Below, piece after piece: positions 1 to 8,041 of a DNA stretch of 64,000 nt. The notes under the pieces were generated by a model that was not told the origin of the DNA, ran no database searches, and saw only the letters and a list, made by a program, of their open reading frames with translations. This DNA is from Rhodopseudomonas palustris HaA2 (GTDB lineage: Bacteria; Pseudomonadota; Alphaproteobacteria; Rhizobiales; Xanthobacteraceae), in NCBI RefSeq assembly GCF_000013365.1, contig NC_007778.1:3224001-3288000 (forward strand). The letters run 5' to 3'. Numbering within the stretch: position 1 is the stretch's first letter; each line of letters starts with the position of its first letter. The translations under genes were made by a program, and so were the position numbers.

Positions 1-1
1 G

Positions 2-421
2 GCTGCCGCCGCCGGCCCAGCGTCGACGGTGAGCCCGCAGACGAAATCGCCCGCCCCGGTGGTGGCAGCCGTGCCGCCGTCAGTTCCGGCGCAGAACCAG
101 GCGGCGCCGGCCCCCGACAAGCCGTCGCCGCTCGGCATCTGGCTGACCGAAGAGAAGGAAGGCAAGATCCGGATCGAGCCGTGCGGCGAGCATCTGTGCG
201 GCTATTCGGTCAACGCCAAGTCGAACCAGAACGGCGAGAAGATCCTCATCAACATGAAATCCGGCGGCGACAACAAATGGAGCGGCCGGATCTACGATCC
301 GAAAAGCGGCAGCCGGTACGATTCCACGATTGCCCTGCGGGGCCCGGACCGGCTGAAGGTGCAGGGTTGTGCCTTCGGCGGCATGTTCTGCGGAGGCCAG
401 ACATGGACTCGCGTGGAATGA
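2..421 (+). CDS. DUF2147 family protein, 5' end outside window
   Basis: C-terminal part of a protein whose frame is open from the first base of the window, so the true start lies upstream. A low-complexity Ala/Pro/Gln stretch (about 35 residues) leads into a compact domain that begins GIWLTEEKEGKIRIEPCG and continues with an LCGY motif, the pattern of DUF2147 proteins, which are usually secreted or periplasmic. Two further Cys residues lie near the C-terminus (GCAFGGMFCGG), so disulfides are plausible. The biochemical role of the family is not established. The gene ends with TGA and is followed by a cupin gene on the opposite strand, so the two are convergent. Confidence 0.75.
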   Translation, partial: AAAAGPASTVSPQTKSPAPVVAAVPPSVPAQNQAAPAPDKPSPLGIWLTEEKEGKIRIEPCGEHLCGYSVNAKSNQNGEKILINMKSGGDNKWSGRIYDPKSGSRYDSTIALRGPDRLKVQGCAFGGMFCGGQTWTRVE

Positions 422-508
422 CAGATGCTTGGCTTGTGATCCTCAACTGAGGCCGAAGGCGCTGCGCGTCGCCTCCGCGTCGCTTGCGCAGCGTTTCAAC
501 GGGTCCCG

Positions 509-916
509 TCAAACAGATGGATTCACGGCATAATCGGCATCGGAGACGGGTTCCATCCAGGTTGCGAAGCTGCCATCGAGCGCTTCCTGCATGGCGATAT
601 GGGTCATGCCGTTGGTCGGCGACGCGCCATGCCAGTGCTTCTCACCGGGCGGTATCCAGACCACGTCGCCGGCCTTGATCTCGCGGACCGGCCCGCCCTC
701 GGTCTGGATCCGGCCGAGCCCCGTCACGACGTACAGCGTCTGGCCGAGCGGATGGGTGTGCCAGGCCGTTCGCGCCCCCGGTTCGAACGCGACGCGGGTC
801 GCCGCCAGCCGCGCCGGGGCCGGCGCGGAGACGATCGGGTCCTGCCAGACCGTCCCGGTAAAATAGTCTTTCGGCGCCCGCTGGGTCGGACGCGAACCGG
901 CTACGAAAATATCCAT
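509..916 (-). CDS. Small single-domain cupin protein
   Basis: A 135-residue protein with one conserved beta-barrel cupin domain. The first cupin motif is visible around residues 48-66 with His53 and His55 (HTH) and Gln59 where the canonical motif has Glu. The second motif carries WIPPGEKHWH with His94 and His96. This His-rich set suggests a metal centre. The start is supported by GAGGGG about 6 nt upstream. Stand-alone cupins of this size include carboxymuconolactone-associated proteins and small isomerases or dioxygenases; the sequence does not decide among them. It lies 21 nt downstream of the RraA-like aldolase gene on the same strand, so the two are probably one transcript. Confidence 0.8.
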   Translation of the reverse strand: MDIFVAGSRPTQRAPKDYFTGTVWQDPIVSAPAPARLAATRVAFEPGARTAWHTHPLGQTLYVVTGLGRIQTEGGPVREIKAGDVVWIPPGEKHWHGASPTNGMTHIAMQEALDGSFATWMEPVSDADYAVNPSV

Positions 917-937
917 GTCTGCCCCTCTGCGGTTTGG

Positions 938-1651
938 TTACGCCTTGCCGGCCTTCTCCTTGAACGCGGCGTAGCGGGCCTTGGTTTCGGCGTTCATCGG
1001 ATACAGCCCCGGCAGGACCGCGCCGTTGTTGACCTCCTCGACGATCCAGCCTTCCATCCGCTCCTGCTCCGGACCTTCGGCCAACACATGGTCGAGCAGC
1101 GCCTGCGGGATCAGCACCACGCCGTCCTGGTCGGCGACGATGATGTCCTTCGGGAACACGGCGACGCCGCCGCAGGCGATCGGCTCGCCCCAGCCGACGA
1201 AGGTGAGACCGGCGACGGACGGCGGCGCGGCGGCGCCGTTGCACCACACCGGCAGCCCGGTCCCGAGCACGCCTTCCAGATCGCGCACCACGCCGTCGGT
1301 GACCAGCGCCGTCATGCCGCGCTTCACCATCCGCGCGCACAGGATGTCGCCGAACACGCCGGCGTCGCTGACGCCCATCGCATCGATCACCGCGATGCAG
1401 CCTTCCGGCATCGCCTCGATCGCGGCGCGCGTCGAGATCGGCGAGGCCCAGGACTCGGGCGTCGCCAGATCCTCGCGCGCCGGCACGAAGCGCAGCGTGA
1501 ACGCCTCGCCGACCAGCCGCTCCTGACCCGGCCGCAACGGCCGCGCGCCGCGCAGCCAGACATTCCGCAGCCCCTTCTTCAACAACACCGTGGTGATGGT
1601 CGCGGTCGAAACACGCGCGAGGGTCGCAATGGCGTCGGGGGTCAGTGACAT
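938..1651 (-). CDS. RraA-family aldolase-like protein (HMG/CHA aldolase type)
   Basis: A 237-residue protein of the RraA / demethylmenaquinone-methyltransferase-like fold. The residues FGD and RD around the middle are separated by exactly 20 residues, giving the D-X20-R-D pattern that marks metal-dependent class II pyruvate aldolases (4-hydroxy-4-methyl-2-oxoglutarate / 4-carboxy-4-hydroxy-2-oxoadipate aldolase, also oxaloacetate decarboxylase) rather than the pure RNase E inhibitor RraA. I chose the start at 1651 because AAGGAG lies about 9 nt upstream; the frame stays open 20 codons further but without a better signal. It is followed on the same strand by a cupin gene and diverges from pxpBCA. 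The substrate is unknown; a ring-cleavage or oxo-acid pathway is an inference. Confidence 0.8.
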   Translation of the reverse strand: MSLTPDAIATLARVSTATITTVLLKKGLRNVWLRGARPLRPGQERLVGEAFTLRFVPAREDLATPESWASPISTRAAIEAMPEGCIAVIDAMGVSDAGVFGDILCARMVKRGMTALVTDGVVRDLEGVLGTGLPVWCNGAAAPPSVAGLTFVGWGEPIACGGVAVFPKDIIVADQDGVVLIPQALLDHVLAEGPEQERMEGWIVEEVNNGAVLPGLYPMNAETKARYAAFKEKAGKA

Positions 1652-1790
1652 GGACACGCAGCTCCTTGAGAGATTGGCGCCGCATCTTGCTGGCGCGCCC
1701 TCGGACGTCAAGCGGCACGCCGCGCTCGGCAGCCCTTCGCAGAACGACTGATCATCACACCTTATCGCCTGTCCCGGCAGGGTGTTATCG

Positions 1791-1834
1791 CCGACGCAAC
1801 GCGTCGGAAGTGATTTTCACGCGCGTGGAAAACA
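1791..1834. promoter_or_regulatory. Candidate operator palindromes upstream of pxpB
   Basis: Between the divergent RraA-like gene and pxpB there is a perfect 7+7 inverted repeat, CCGACGC-AAC-GCGTCGG (1791-1807), followed by a near-palindrome TTTTCACGCGCGTGGAAAA (1814-1832). A direct repeat TTATCGCC occurs just before (1762-1769 and 1785-1792). Such a cluster in a divergent intergenic region suggests regulator binding, but no regulator gene sits directly beside it and the function is inferred only from symmetry. Confidence 0.3.
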
Positions 1835-1872
1835 GGCTATGGCTGAGCTCGCACTGATGAGATCGCAGGAAC

Positions 1873-2601
1873 ATGGCGCTCACTCCTCCACGTATGCTGC
1901 CGAGCGGCGACGCCGCGATCACCGTCGATTTCGGCCGCGAGATCAGCACCGAAGCCAATCAGCGCGTACTCGCGCTCGACGGCCTGTTGGAGCGACAGCC
2001 GATCGCCGGCGTGCGCGAGACGGTGCCGACCTATCGCTCGCTACTCGTCCACTACGACCCCGAGCAGATCGGCTTCGCGGCCCTCGCCGACCGCTTGACG
2101 ACATTGGCGCAGACGCAAGTGGAAACGGAATCGACGACGAAGCGGCACTGGCGGATTCCGGTGTGCTACGGCGGCGAACACGGCATCGATCTCGACGACG
2201 CGGCGGCCACGCTGCAGATCTCGCCGGACGATCTCGTCGCGCGTCACGCCGCGGGTGCGTATCGCGTCGCGATGATCGGCTTCACGCCGGGCTGGTCGTA
2301 TCTGTCCGGCCTCGATCCGGCACTGGCGATCCCGCGGCGACAGGCGCCCCGCCTACTGACACCCGCAGGCACGATCTCGATCGGCGGCGTGCAGACCGGG
2401 GTGCAATGCCTGCCCGGCCCGAGCGGCTGGCATCTGCTGGGACGCACGCCGGTGCGGACTTATCAGTTGCATCGCGATCCGGTCTTCCTGCTGGAGCCGG
2501 GCGATACGATCAGCTTCAGCCGGATCGACGCCAAGGAATTCGCCGAACAGGATCGCGCCGCCGAACACGGCGAAGTCGTCGCCGAGTTGTCGGCGTCATG
2601 A
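1873..2601 (+). CDS. pxpB: 5-oxoprolinase subunit PxpB
   Basis: A 242-residue KipI/allophanate-hydrolase-subunit-1 family protein. PxpB, PxpC and PxpA together form the prokaryotic ATP-dependent 5-oxoprolinase, which opens 5-oxo-L-proline (pyroglutamate) to L-glutamate. Family motifs are clear: GFTPGWSYLSGL near residue 138, then PAGTISIGGVQTG and GWHLLGRTPV in the C-terminal half. Its stop codon overlaps the pxpC start (ATGA at 2598-2601), so translation is coupled and the subunit pair is made in balance. First gene of a three-gene operon. Confidence 0.92.
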   Translation: MALTPPRMLPSGDAAITVDFGREISTEANQRVLALDGLLERQPIAGVRETVPTYRSLLVHYDPEQIGFAALADRLTTLAQTQVETESTTKRHWRIPVCYGGEHGIDLDDAAATLQISPDDLVARHAAGAYRVAMIGFTPGWSYLSGLDPALAIPRRQAPRLLTPAGTISIGGVQTGVQCLPGPSGWHLLGRTPVRTYQLHRDPVFLLEPGDTISFSRIDAKEFAEQDRAAEHGEVVAELSAS

Positions 2602-3605
2602 GCAAGCTTCTAATCGACAATGTCGGCCCGGCGACCTCCGTGCAGGACGCGGGACGCCACGGCGCGCAGCGCTACGGTCTGACGCCGAGCGGCGCGATGG
2701 ATCGTCTGTCGCTGGCTGCCGCGAACGTGCTGGTCGGCAACGATGCGTTCGCCGCCGCGGTCGAATTGGGGCCGCTCGGCGCAACGCTCACCGCGCACGA
2801 CGGCGCGGTGCGGCTGGCCCTGACAGGCGCGGAGCGCTCCGCCACGATCGGCGACCGCGCGATCGCACTCAACGAGTCCTTCCTGCTCGCCGACGGCGAG
2901 ACATTGACGCTCGGAATCGCGCGCAGCCAGGTGTTCAGCTATCTGGCGATCGCTGGCGGCATCGATGGCGAGCCGATGTTCGGCAGTCTCGCGGTCAATG
3001 CCCGCGCCGGCCTCGGCAGTCCCTACCCGCGGCCGCTGCAATCCGGCGACGCCATCCCGGCCGCGTCGGCAGTCGTTGCGCCCGAACGTCGCCTCGATCT
3101 GCCGACACCGCCCGACGGGCCGATCCGCGTCGTGCTCGGCCCGCAGGACGACGAATTCGGCGATGCCGTCGCGACCTTCCTCGACAGCGCGTGGAAAGTG
3201 TCGGCGACCAGCGACCGGATGGGCTATCGCCTCGAAGGTCCGGAGATCCGCCATCTGCACGGCCACAACATCGTCTCCGACGGCACTGTCGACGGCAGCA
3301 TCCAGGTTCCCGGCAATGGCCAGCCGATCGTGCTGATGCCCGATCGCGGCACCAGCGGCGGCTATCCGAAAATTGCCACCGTGATCACCGCCGATCTCGG
3401 TCGGCTCGCGCAGCTTCAGCCCGGGCGGCCGTTTCGTTTCAGATCGGTGAGCATGGAGGAGGCGCAGGCCGAATATCGCGCAATGGCCGGGCTGATCCGC
3501 GCCCTGCCCGACCGGATCGCGGACGCGCAGCATATGACGCTCGACCTCGACGCGCTGCTGACGGCCAACGTGGCGGGCGCGGCCACCAACGCGCTCGAAA
3601 TCTGA
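2598..3605 (+). CDS. pxpC: 5-oxoprolinase subunit PxpC
   Basis: A 335-residue protein of the biotin-dependent carboxyltransferase / allophanate hydrolase subunit 2 (KipA) family. The N-terminus shows the family signature [12 protein letters not shown] followed by SGAMD and a VLVGN segment. The reading frame is open far upstream through pxpB, but the ATG overlapping the pxpB stop gives the normal family length. It works with PxpB as the ATP-using part of 5-oxoprolinase. The pxpA start follows 22 nt after its stop. Confidence 0.92.
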
Positions 3606-3627
3606 GATCGTTTCAAGAGGATGTGAG

Positions 3628-4392
3628 ATGAAGATCGATCTGAACTGCGACCTTGGTGAAGGTTTCGGCGCATGGAGCATGGGCGACGACGCGGCAATGA
3701 TGCGCATCGCTACCAGCGTCAACGTCGCCTGCGGCTTTCATGCCGGCGATCCGGACATCATGCACAAGACGGTCGCGATGGCGAAGGCGCATGGCGTTGC
3801 GATCGGGGCGCATCCGGGCTTTCGCGATCTGCACGGCTTCGGCCGCCGCCCGGTGCCGGGCATCACCGCGGCCGAAATCGAAAACCTCGTGGCCTATCAG
3901 ATCGGCGCGCTGCAGGCGGTCGCATCGCTGGCGGGACACAAGGTCACGCATGTGAAGGCGCACGGCGCGCTGTCGAACGTCGCCTGCCAGGACGACATGA
4001 CCGCGCGCGCCATCGCTGCTGCGATCAAGGCGGTCGATCCAAAACTGATCTTCGTGGTGCTGGCGAATTCGAAACTGGTCGACGCCGGCGAGGCCGCCGG
4101 CCTGGCGATGGTCCACGAGGTGTTCGCCGATCGCGCCTATGAGGACGACGGCAATCTGGTGTCGCGCCGCAAGCCCGGCGCCGTGCTGCACGATCCGGCC
4201 GTCATCGCCGAACGGGTGTTGCGGATGGCGCAGGACGGCGCCGTGGTGTCGATGACCGGCAAGGTCATCAAGATGCGCACCGACACCGTGTGCATTCACG
4301 GCGACACCGCCGGCGCCGTCGACATCGCACGCGGCGTCAGGACGGCGCTCGAGGCCAACGGCATCACGGTCGCGCCATTCGCCCGATCGTGA
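3628..4392 (+). CDS. pxpA: 5-oxoprolinase subunit PxpA (LamB/YcsF family)
   Basis: A 254-residue LamB/YcsF protein, full length for the family. The N-terminal metal/substrate-site signature is present as [16 protein letters not shown], then [11 protein letters not shown], and [15 protein letters not shown] near residue 65. PxpA is the third component of bacterial 5-oxoprolinase. AAGAGGATGTG sits directly before the ATG. The gene ends 10 nt before the convergent stop of the hydrolase gene, and no separate terminator is visible in that gap. Confidence 0.92.
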
Positions 4393-4402
4393 TGCGGGTC
4401 TG

Positions 4403-5257
4403 CTACTCGCCGAGCAGGCTCAGCAGTTCGGTAGTCAAGGCGCCGTCGGAGCCGGCCAGTTCGTCCAGCATCGAAAAGTGATGATGCCCGGGCAGCGTCC
4501 GTGACCGGATCGGCAGTCCGAAGCGGCTCGCGACCTCGGCGTAGTCCGCGGATTGCCGCCGCAACTCGGGCAATTCGTCGCCGCCTACCACGAGACATTG
4601 CGGCGCCGCGCCGGCATGGATGCGGCGAAGCGGGCTCAGTTGTTCGATTTCCCGCCGGTCCAGTCGCAGCAGATCGTTGAGATAGCACAGCGCGATCGGC
4701 TCCAGATCAAAGATGCCGCTGATGCACAGCGCACCGCTGACCATTGGACGGGCGCTGGCCACCGATGCCAGATGTCCGCCGGCGGACCAGCCACCGACGA
4801 CGACCCGTCGCCGGTCGAAGTCGAACCCGCCGGTATCGGCGACGAGAAAATCCAGCGCCGCGTCGATCTCGCCGACGATCTCGGACAATCGCGCGGCCGG
4901 CGCCAGCGTGTAGCCGACCACCGCGACATCGACGCCACGCGCATTCGGCCCGTCGGCCACAAAGGAGAACATCTCCTTGCTGTTGCGCTGCCAATAGCCG
5001 CCGTGCAGGAACACCAGCAACGGCGCGCCGGAAACGCCGGCGGCGAAGTAGTCGAGCGACGTCCGCTCCTTGTCGCCGTAAGCGAGATCCAGCCGGGCGT
5101 GCGGGGCGGCGCGCCGGACAGCGCTACGTGCGCGCCACTGCTCCAGCCAGTTCGGACTATCGGCGACGGCCTCGCTGTTGTTGTAGGCCGCGTCCAGCGT
5201 CGCGCGATCCATGCCGCGAAAGATCGCCGTCGTCGTGTCGTGCGCAGTTGCGGTCAA
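4403..5257 (-). CDS. Alpha/beta hydrolase, kynurenine formamidase-like
   Basis: A 284-residue alpha/beta-hydrolase of the hormone-sensitive-lipase / arylformamidase branch. Visible active-site elements: HGGYW (oxyanion hole, near residue 85), nucleophile elbow GWSAGGH (near 154), GGDE (candidate acid) and LPGHHHFSM with the catalytic His near the C-terminus. This set is typical of kynurenine-formamidase-like amidases and esterases. The chosen start is a TTG one base after the ABC ATPase stop, which suggests translational re-initiation; an ATG 15 codons later (5212) is the alternative. As the last gene of the ABC importer operon it may hydrolyse the imported compound, an inference from position. 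Confidence 0.8.
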   Translation of the reverse strand: MTATAHDTTTAIFRGMDRATLDAAYNNSEAVADSPNWLEQWRARSAVRRAAPHARLDLAYGDKERTSLDYFAAGVSGAPLLVFLHGGYWQRNSKEMFSFVADGPNARGVDVAVVGYTLAPAARLSEIVGEIDAALDFLVADTGGFDFDRRRVVVGGWSAGGHLASVASARPMVSGALCISGIFDLEPIALCYLNDLLRLDRREIEQLSPLRRIHAGAAPQCLVVGGDELPELRRQSADYAEVASRFGLPIRSRTLPGHHHFSMLDELAGSDGALTTELLSLLGE

Positions 5258-5258
5258 T

Positions 5259-6077
5259 TCAGGAATCCGCCGTTGCCGCGACCCGCCGTCCGCCGCCGAT
5301 ATGGCTGGTCAATCGCTTCGTCACGTCGCGACGCAGGGTGTTGAACTCCAGCGATGCGACGTCGCGCGGACGCGGCAGGTCGATGTCGACCTCGCAGTCG
5401 ATCCGGCCGGGCCCGGCCGTCATCATCACCACCCGATCCGCGAGCAGCACCGCCTCCTCCACCGAATGGGTCACGAAGATCACCGTCAGCCGCGTGGTGC
5501 GCCACAGCTCGATCAATTCCTCCTGCAGCGTGCTGCGGGTCAGCGCGTCGAGCGCGCCGAAGGGTTCGTCCATCAGCAGGATGTCGGCGTCGTTCGCCAG
5601 CACCCGCGCGATCGCGACGCGCTGTTTCATGCCGCCGGACAATTGATGCGGATAGCGATCGGCGAAGTCGGTCAGCCCGACCATCGCCATGAATTTCTCG
5701 GTGAGCTTGGCGACTTCCTTCGGCGCGATCCGGCGATGGCTCGGTCCGAAGCCGATATTCTCCTGCACCGTGAGCCATGGGAACAGCGCGTAGTCCTGAA
5801 ACACCATGCCGCGATCGGGACCCGGTCCGTCCACCTTGCAGCCGTAGACCGCGACCGACCCTTCGGTCGCGGTCTCGAACCCGGCGACGATCCGCAGCAA
5901 GGTCGATTTACCGCAGCCCGACGCGCCGAGCAGACAGATGAACTCGCCCTTTCGCACCGTCAGATTGGCGCCCCGCAGCGCCATCACCGGACCGTTCGAG
6001 GCCTCGTAGATCTTGTTGAGGTCGCTGACCTCGAGGATCACGGGCGGCGGCCCGCTTCTGGTCGTTGATTCAAGCAT
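5259..6077 (-). CDS. ABC transporter ATP-binding protein (nitrate/sulfonate/taurine type)
   Basis: A 272-residue ATPase of the SsuB/TauB/NrtD class. Walker A GASGCGKST is at residues 51-59, signature LSGGMKQR at 146-153, Walker B ILLMDEP at 166-172 and the switch His204. The ATG overlaps the permease stop by 8 nt. It should sit on the cytoplasmic face and drive import with the permease and binding protein encoded just upstream. Substrate specificity cannot be read from the ATPase. Confidence 0.92.
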   Translation of the reverse strand: MLESTTRSGPPPVILEVSDLNKIYEASNGPVMALRGANLTVRKGEFICLLGASGCGKSTLLRIVAGFETATEGSVAVYGCKVDGPGPDRGMVFQDYALFPWLTVQENIGFGPSHRRIAPKEVAKLTEKFMAMVGLTDFADRYPHQLSGGMKQRVAIARVLANDADILLMDEPFGALDALTRSTLQEELIELWRTTRLTVIFVTHSVEEAVLLADRVVMMTAGPGRIDCEVDIDLPRPRDVASLEFNTLRRDVTKRLTSHIGGGRRVAATADS

Positions 6078-6984
6078 GATGCTGCGGACTCCAGCGAAGG
6101 AAGTAATTGCTGAGCGCCACCAGAATGCGATCGGAGAGGAATCCGGTGATGCCGATGATGATCATGCCGGTGATGACGAGGTCGGTGCGCGACAGCGTGC
6201 GGCCGTCCATGATGACCGCGCCGAGCCCTTCCGGCACGCCGGTCATCTCGCCGACCACGATCAGGATCCAGGCGAAGGAAGCGCCCAACCGCAGGCCGTT
6301 GAAGATGCTGGGCAACGCCGCCGGCAGCACCACCGCGCGGAACAATTGCGGGCCGCGGCAGCCCAGCATGCCGGCCGCCTCGAACAGCCGGGCATCGACG
6401 GATTTCACCCCGAAAATCGTGTTCAGCAGGATCGGATAGAACGCGCCGAGGAACACCAGGAACACCGCCGATTTCGGACCGAGCCCGAAGAAGATCATCG
6501 ACAGCGGCAGCCACGCGGTGACCGGGATCGGCCGCAACAGCGACAGCGTCGGATCGAGCATCGCGCGCAGCAGCGGAATCCGGCCGATCATCAGCCCCAG
6601 TGGGATGCCGACCAGCGCGGCCAGGAAGAAGCCGCCATAGACCCGCTGCACCGATTTCCAGAAATGGATCGGCAGGCTGCCGCTATAGGCATCGTCGTAG
6701 ATTCCGCCGAAGGCGAAATCCCACATCATCACCGCGACGCCGGACGGCGGCGGCACCAGCCGCGTGCCGGTCCAGCGCACCAGCACGTCCCACAACAGCA
6801 GCAGGCCGAACGGCACCACGACGGCAAGTGCGATGCTGCGCAGCCTCACGGCGAAAGAGCGGCCGCGCATCCGCGGTTGGGTCCGGCCGGCCGCGACCGG
6901 AGCCGCGGCGACCGGCGTCGTCGCTCCGGCTCCGCCGAGATCAGGCCGGGAGATCGCGCCGTCGAGACTCATCGCGGAGCTCAC
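6070..6984 (-). CDS. ABC transporter permease (SsuC/TauC type)
   Basis: A 304-residue BPD-type inner-membrane permease with about six predicted membrane segments. The ATPase-contacting EAA loop reads EAAGMLGCRGPQLFRAV (about residues 202-218). The N-terminus carries a 45-residue Ala/Arg-rich cytoplasmic extension before the first membrane segment, so an ATG five codons in (6972) is possible, but the GTG at 6984 overlaps the binding-protein stop (GTGA) and fits the tight coupling of this operon. Confidence 0.9.
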   Translation of the reverse strand: MSSAMSLDGAISRPDLGGAGATTPVAAAPVAAGRTQPRMRGRSFAVRLRSIALAVVVPFGLLLLWDVLVRWTGTRLVPPPSGVAVMMWDFAFGGIYDDAYSGSLPIHFWKSVQRVYGGFFLAALVGIPLGLMIGRIPLLRAMLDPTLSLLRPIPVTAWLPLSMIFFGLGPKSAVFLVFLGAFYPILLNTIFGVKSVDARLFEAAGMLGCRGPQLFRAVVLPAALPSIFNGLRLGASFAWILIVVGEMTGVPEGLGAVIMDGRTLSRTDLVITGMIIIGITGFLSDRILVALSNYFLRWSPQHHA

Positions 6985-7937
6985 GACGCCGAGATCGCTT
7001 TGACGAAGCTGGGGTCGATGAAGGTCTTGTAGTCCGGGAGCTGCCGGATCTGCTTCTTCGCCAGCATTTGCGCGCCGTAGTATTGCGCCTGCTTCAGGAA
7101 CAGATCATCGATGTTCCAGGTCAGCTCGACATTCGGCGCCGCCTGTTCGATCGACGGCTTCTGCTGTCCGAGCTTCTGCATCGCCATCGCGATGAAGGCG
7201 TCGCGATCGCCCATGGCGAATTCGCTGGCCTTGCGGTGGATCTTCAGCAGCGTGCGGATCAGTTCGGGATCCTTCTCGATCAGTTCGCGGCGCGTGCTCA
7301 GCACCATGTTCAGCGAACCGGTCGGAGTCGAATACGGGTATTCGACGATCTTGCCGACGCCGTTGGCGAGGCTGATGCCGGCCGCCGGTTCGGCTCCGAC
7401 ATAGGCGTCGATGTCGCCGCGCGCGAGCGCCGGCGCCATGTCGCTGAACGAAACCCGAACCGCTTCGACGTCCTTGATGGTCATGCCTTCGGCGCTCAGC
7501 CGGTCGAGGATCACCACCTCCTGGGTCGATCCCGGCCAGATCGCAACCTTCTTGCCCTTGAGGTCCTTGATGCCGCCGATCCCGGAATTCTTGCCGGCGA
7601 CCACGGCCATGCCACGGTTGCAGGCGGCTGCAACCACCACCACCGGCTCACCATTGGCGCCGCCCAGCGTCGCCGCCGCCAGGCCGAAGATGCCGAGATC
7701 GACCGAGCCGGTGACAACGGCATTCTTGCCGTCGGTCGGGCTTTCGAACGGGATCACCTCGATCTTGAAGCCGGCCGGCGCGAACTTTTCATAGAAGTAC
7801 GGCGTGATGCCGTGGATCAGCTTCAGCGTCCCGATCTTGATGACGCGTTCGTCCGCGAACGCCCTGAAGCCCGTCGAGGCGAGCGCAGTCGCGGTGGCCG
7901 CGAGGCGAATGAAATTCCGTCGGGTTGTGGTCGGCAT
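6981..7937 (-). CDS. ABC transporter substrate-binding protein, Tat-type signal
   Basis: A 318-residue periplasmic binding protein of the NMT1/SsuA-like family. The N-terminus MPTTTRRNFIRLAATATAL carries a twin-arginine motif (TRRNFI) followed by a short hydrophobic stretch and an AFA-DE cleavage-like site, so export by Tat is likely. I chose 7937 because GAGG lies about 7 nt upstream; an open extension of 11 codons has no such signal. First gene of the operon SBP-permease-ATPase-hydrolase, divergent from a LysR gene. The opposing pxpBCA cluster makes a lactam, amide or amino-acid-derived compound conceivable as substrate, but nothing in the sequence proves it. Confidence 0.88.
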   Translation of the reverse strand: MPTTTRRNFIRLAATATALASTGFRAFADERVIKIGTLKLIHGITPYFYEKFAPAGFKIEVIPFESPTDGKNAVVTGSVDLGIFGLAAATLGGANGEPVVVVAAACNRGMAVVAGKNSGIGGIKDLKGKKVAIWPGSTQEVVILDRLSAEGMTIKDVEAVRVSFSDMAPALARGDIDAYVGAEPAAGISLANGVGKIVEYPYSTPTGSLNMVLSTRRELIEKDPELIRTLLKIHRKASEFAMGDRDAFIAMAMQKLGQQKPSIEQAAPNVELTWNIDDLFLKQAQYYGAQMLAKKQIRQLPDYKTFIDPSFVKAISAS

Positions 7938-8007
7938 GGCGATCCTCGCTGCTGCAGTTCCGGCAAGCAACTGTAGGTGCGACGCAACAACTTCAGAAAT
8001 TTATTGT

Positions 8008-8024
8008 TTATATCGATTTGATAA
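8008..8024. promoter_or_regulatory. Candidate LysR-type operator
   Basis: The AT-rich gap between the binding-protein gene (start 7937) and the divergent LysR gene (start 8042) contains the inverted repeat TTAT-N9-ATAA (8008-8024), which includes a T-N11-A core typical of LysR-family sites. It ends 17 bp before the regulator start, a position suited to autorepression and control of the divergent operon. Assignment rests on symmetry and position only. Confidence 0.45.
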
Positions 8025-8041
8025 GCTGGCTTAATAGAACG

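Noticed and set aside
642-1718. 358-codon minus-strand frame across the cupin and aldolase genes
   Set aside because: It overlaps two genes with clear motifs and Shine-Dalgarno signals in other frames.
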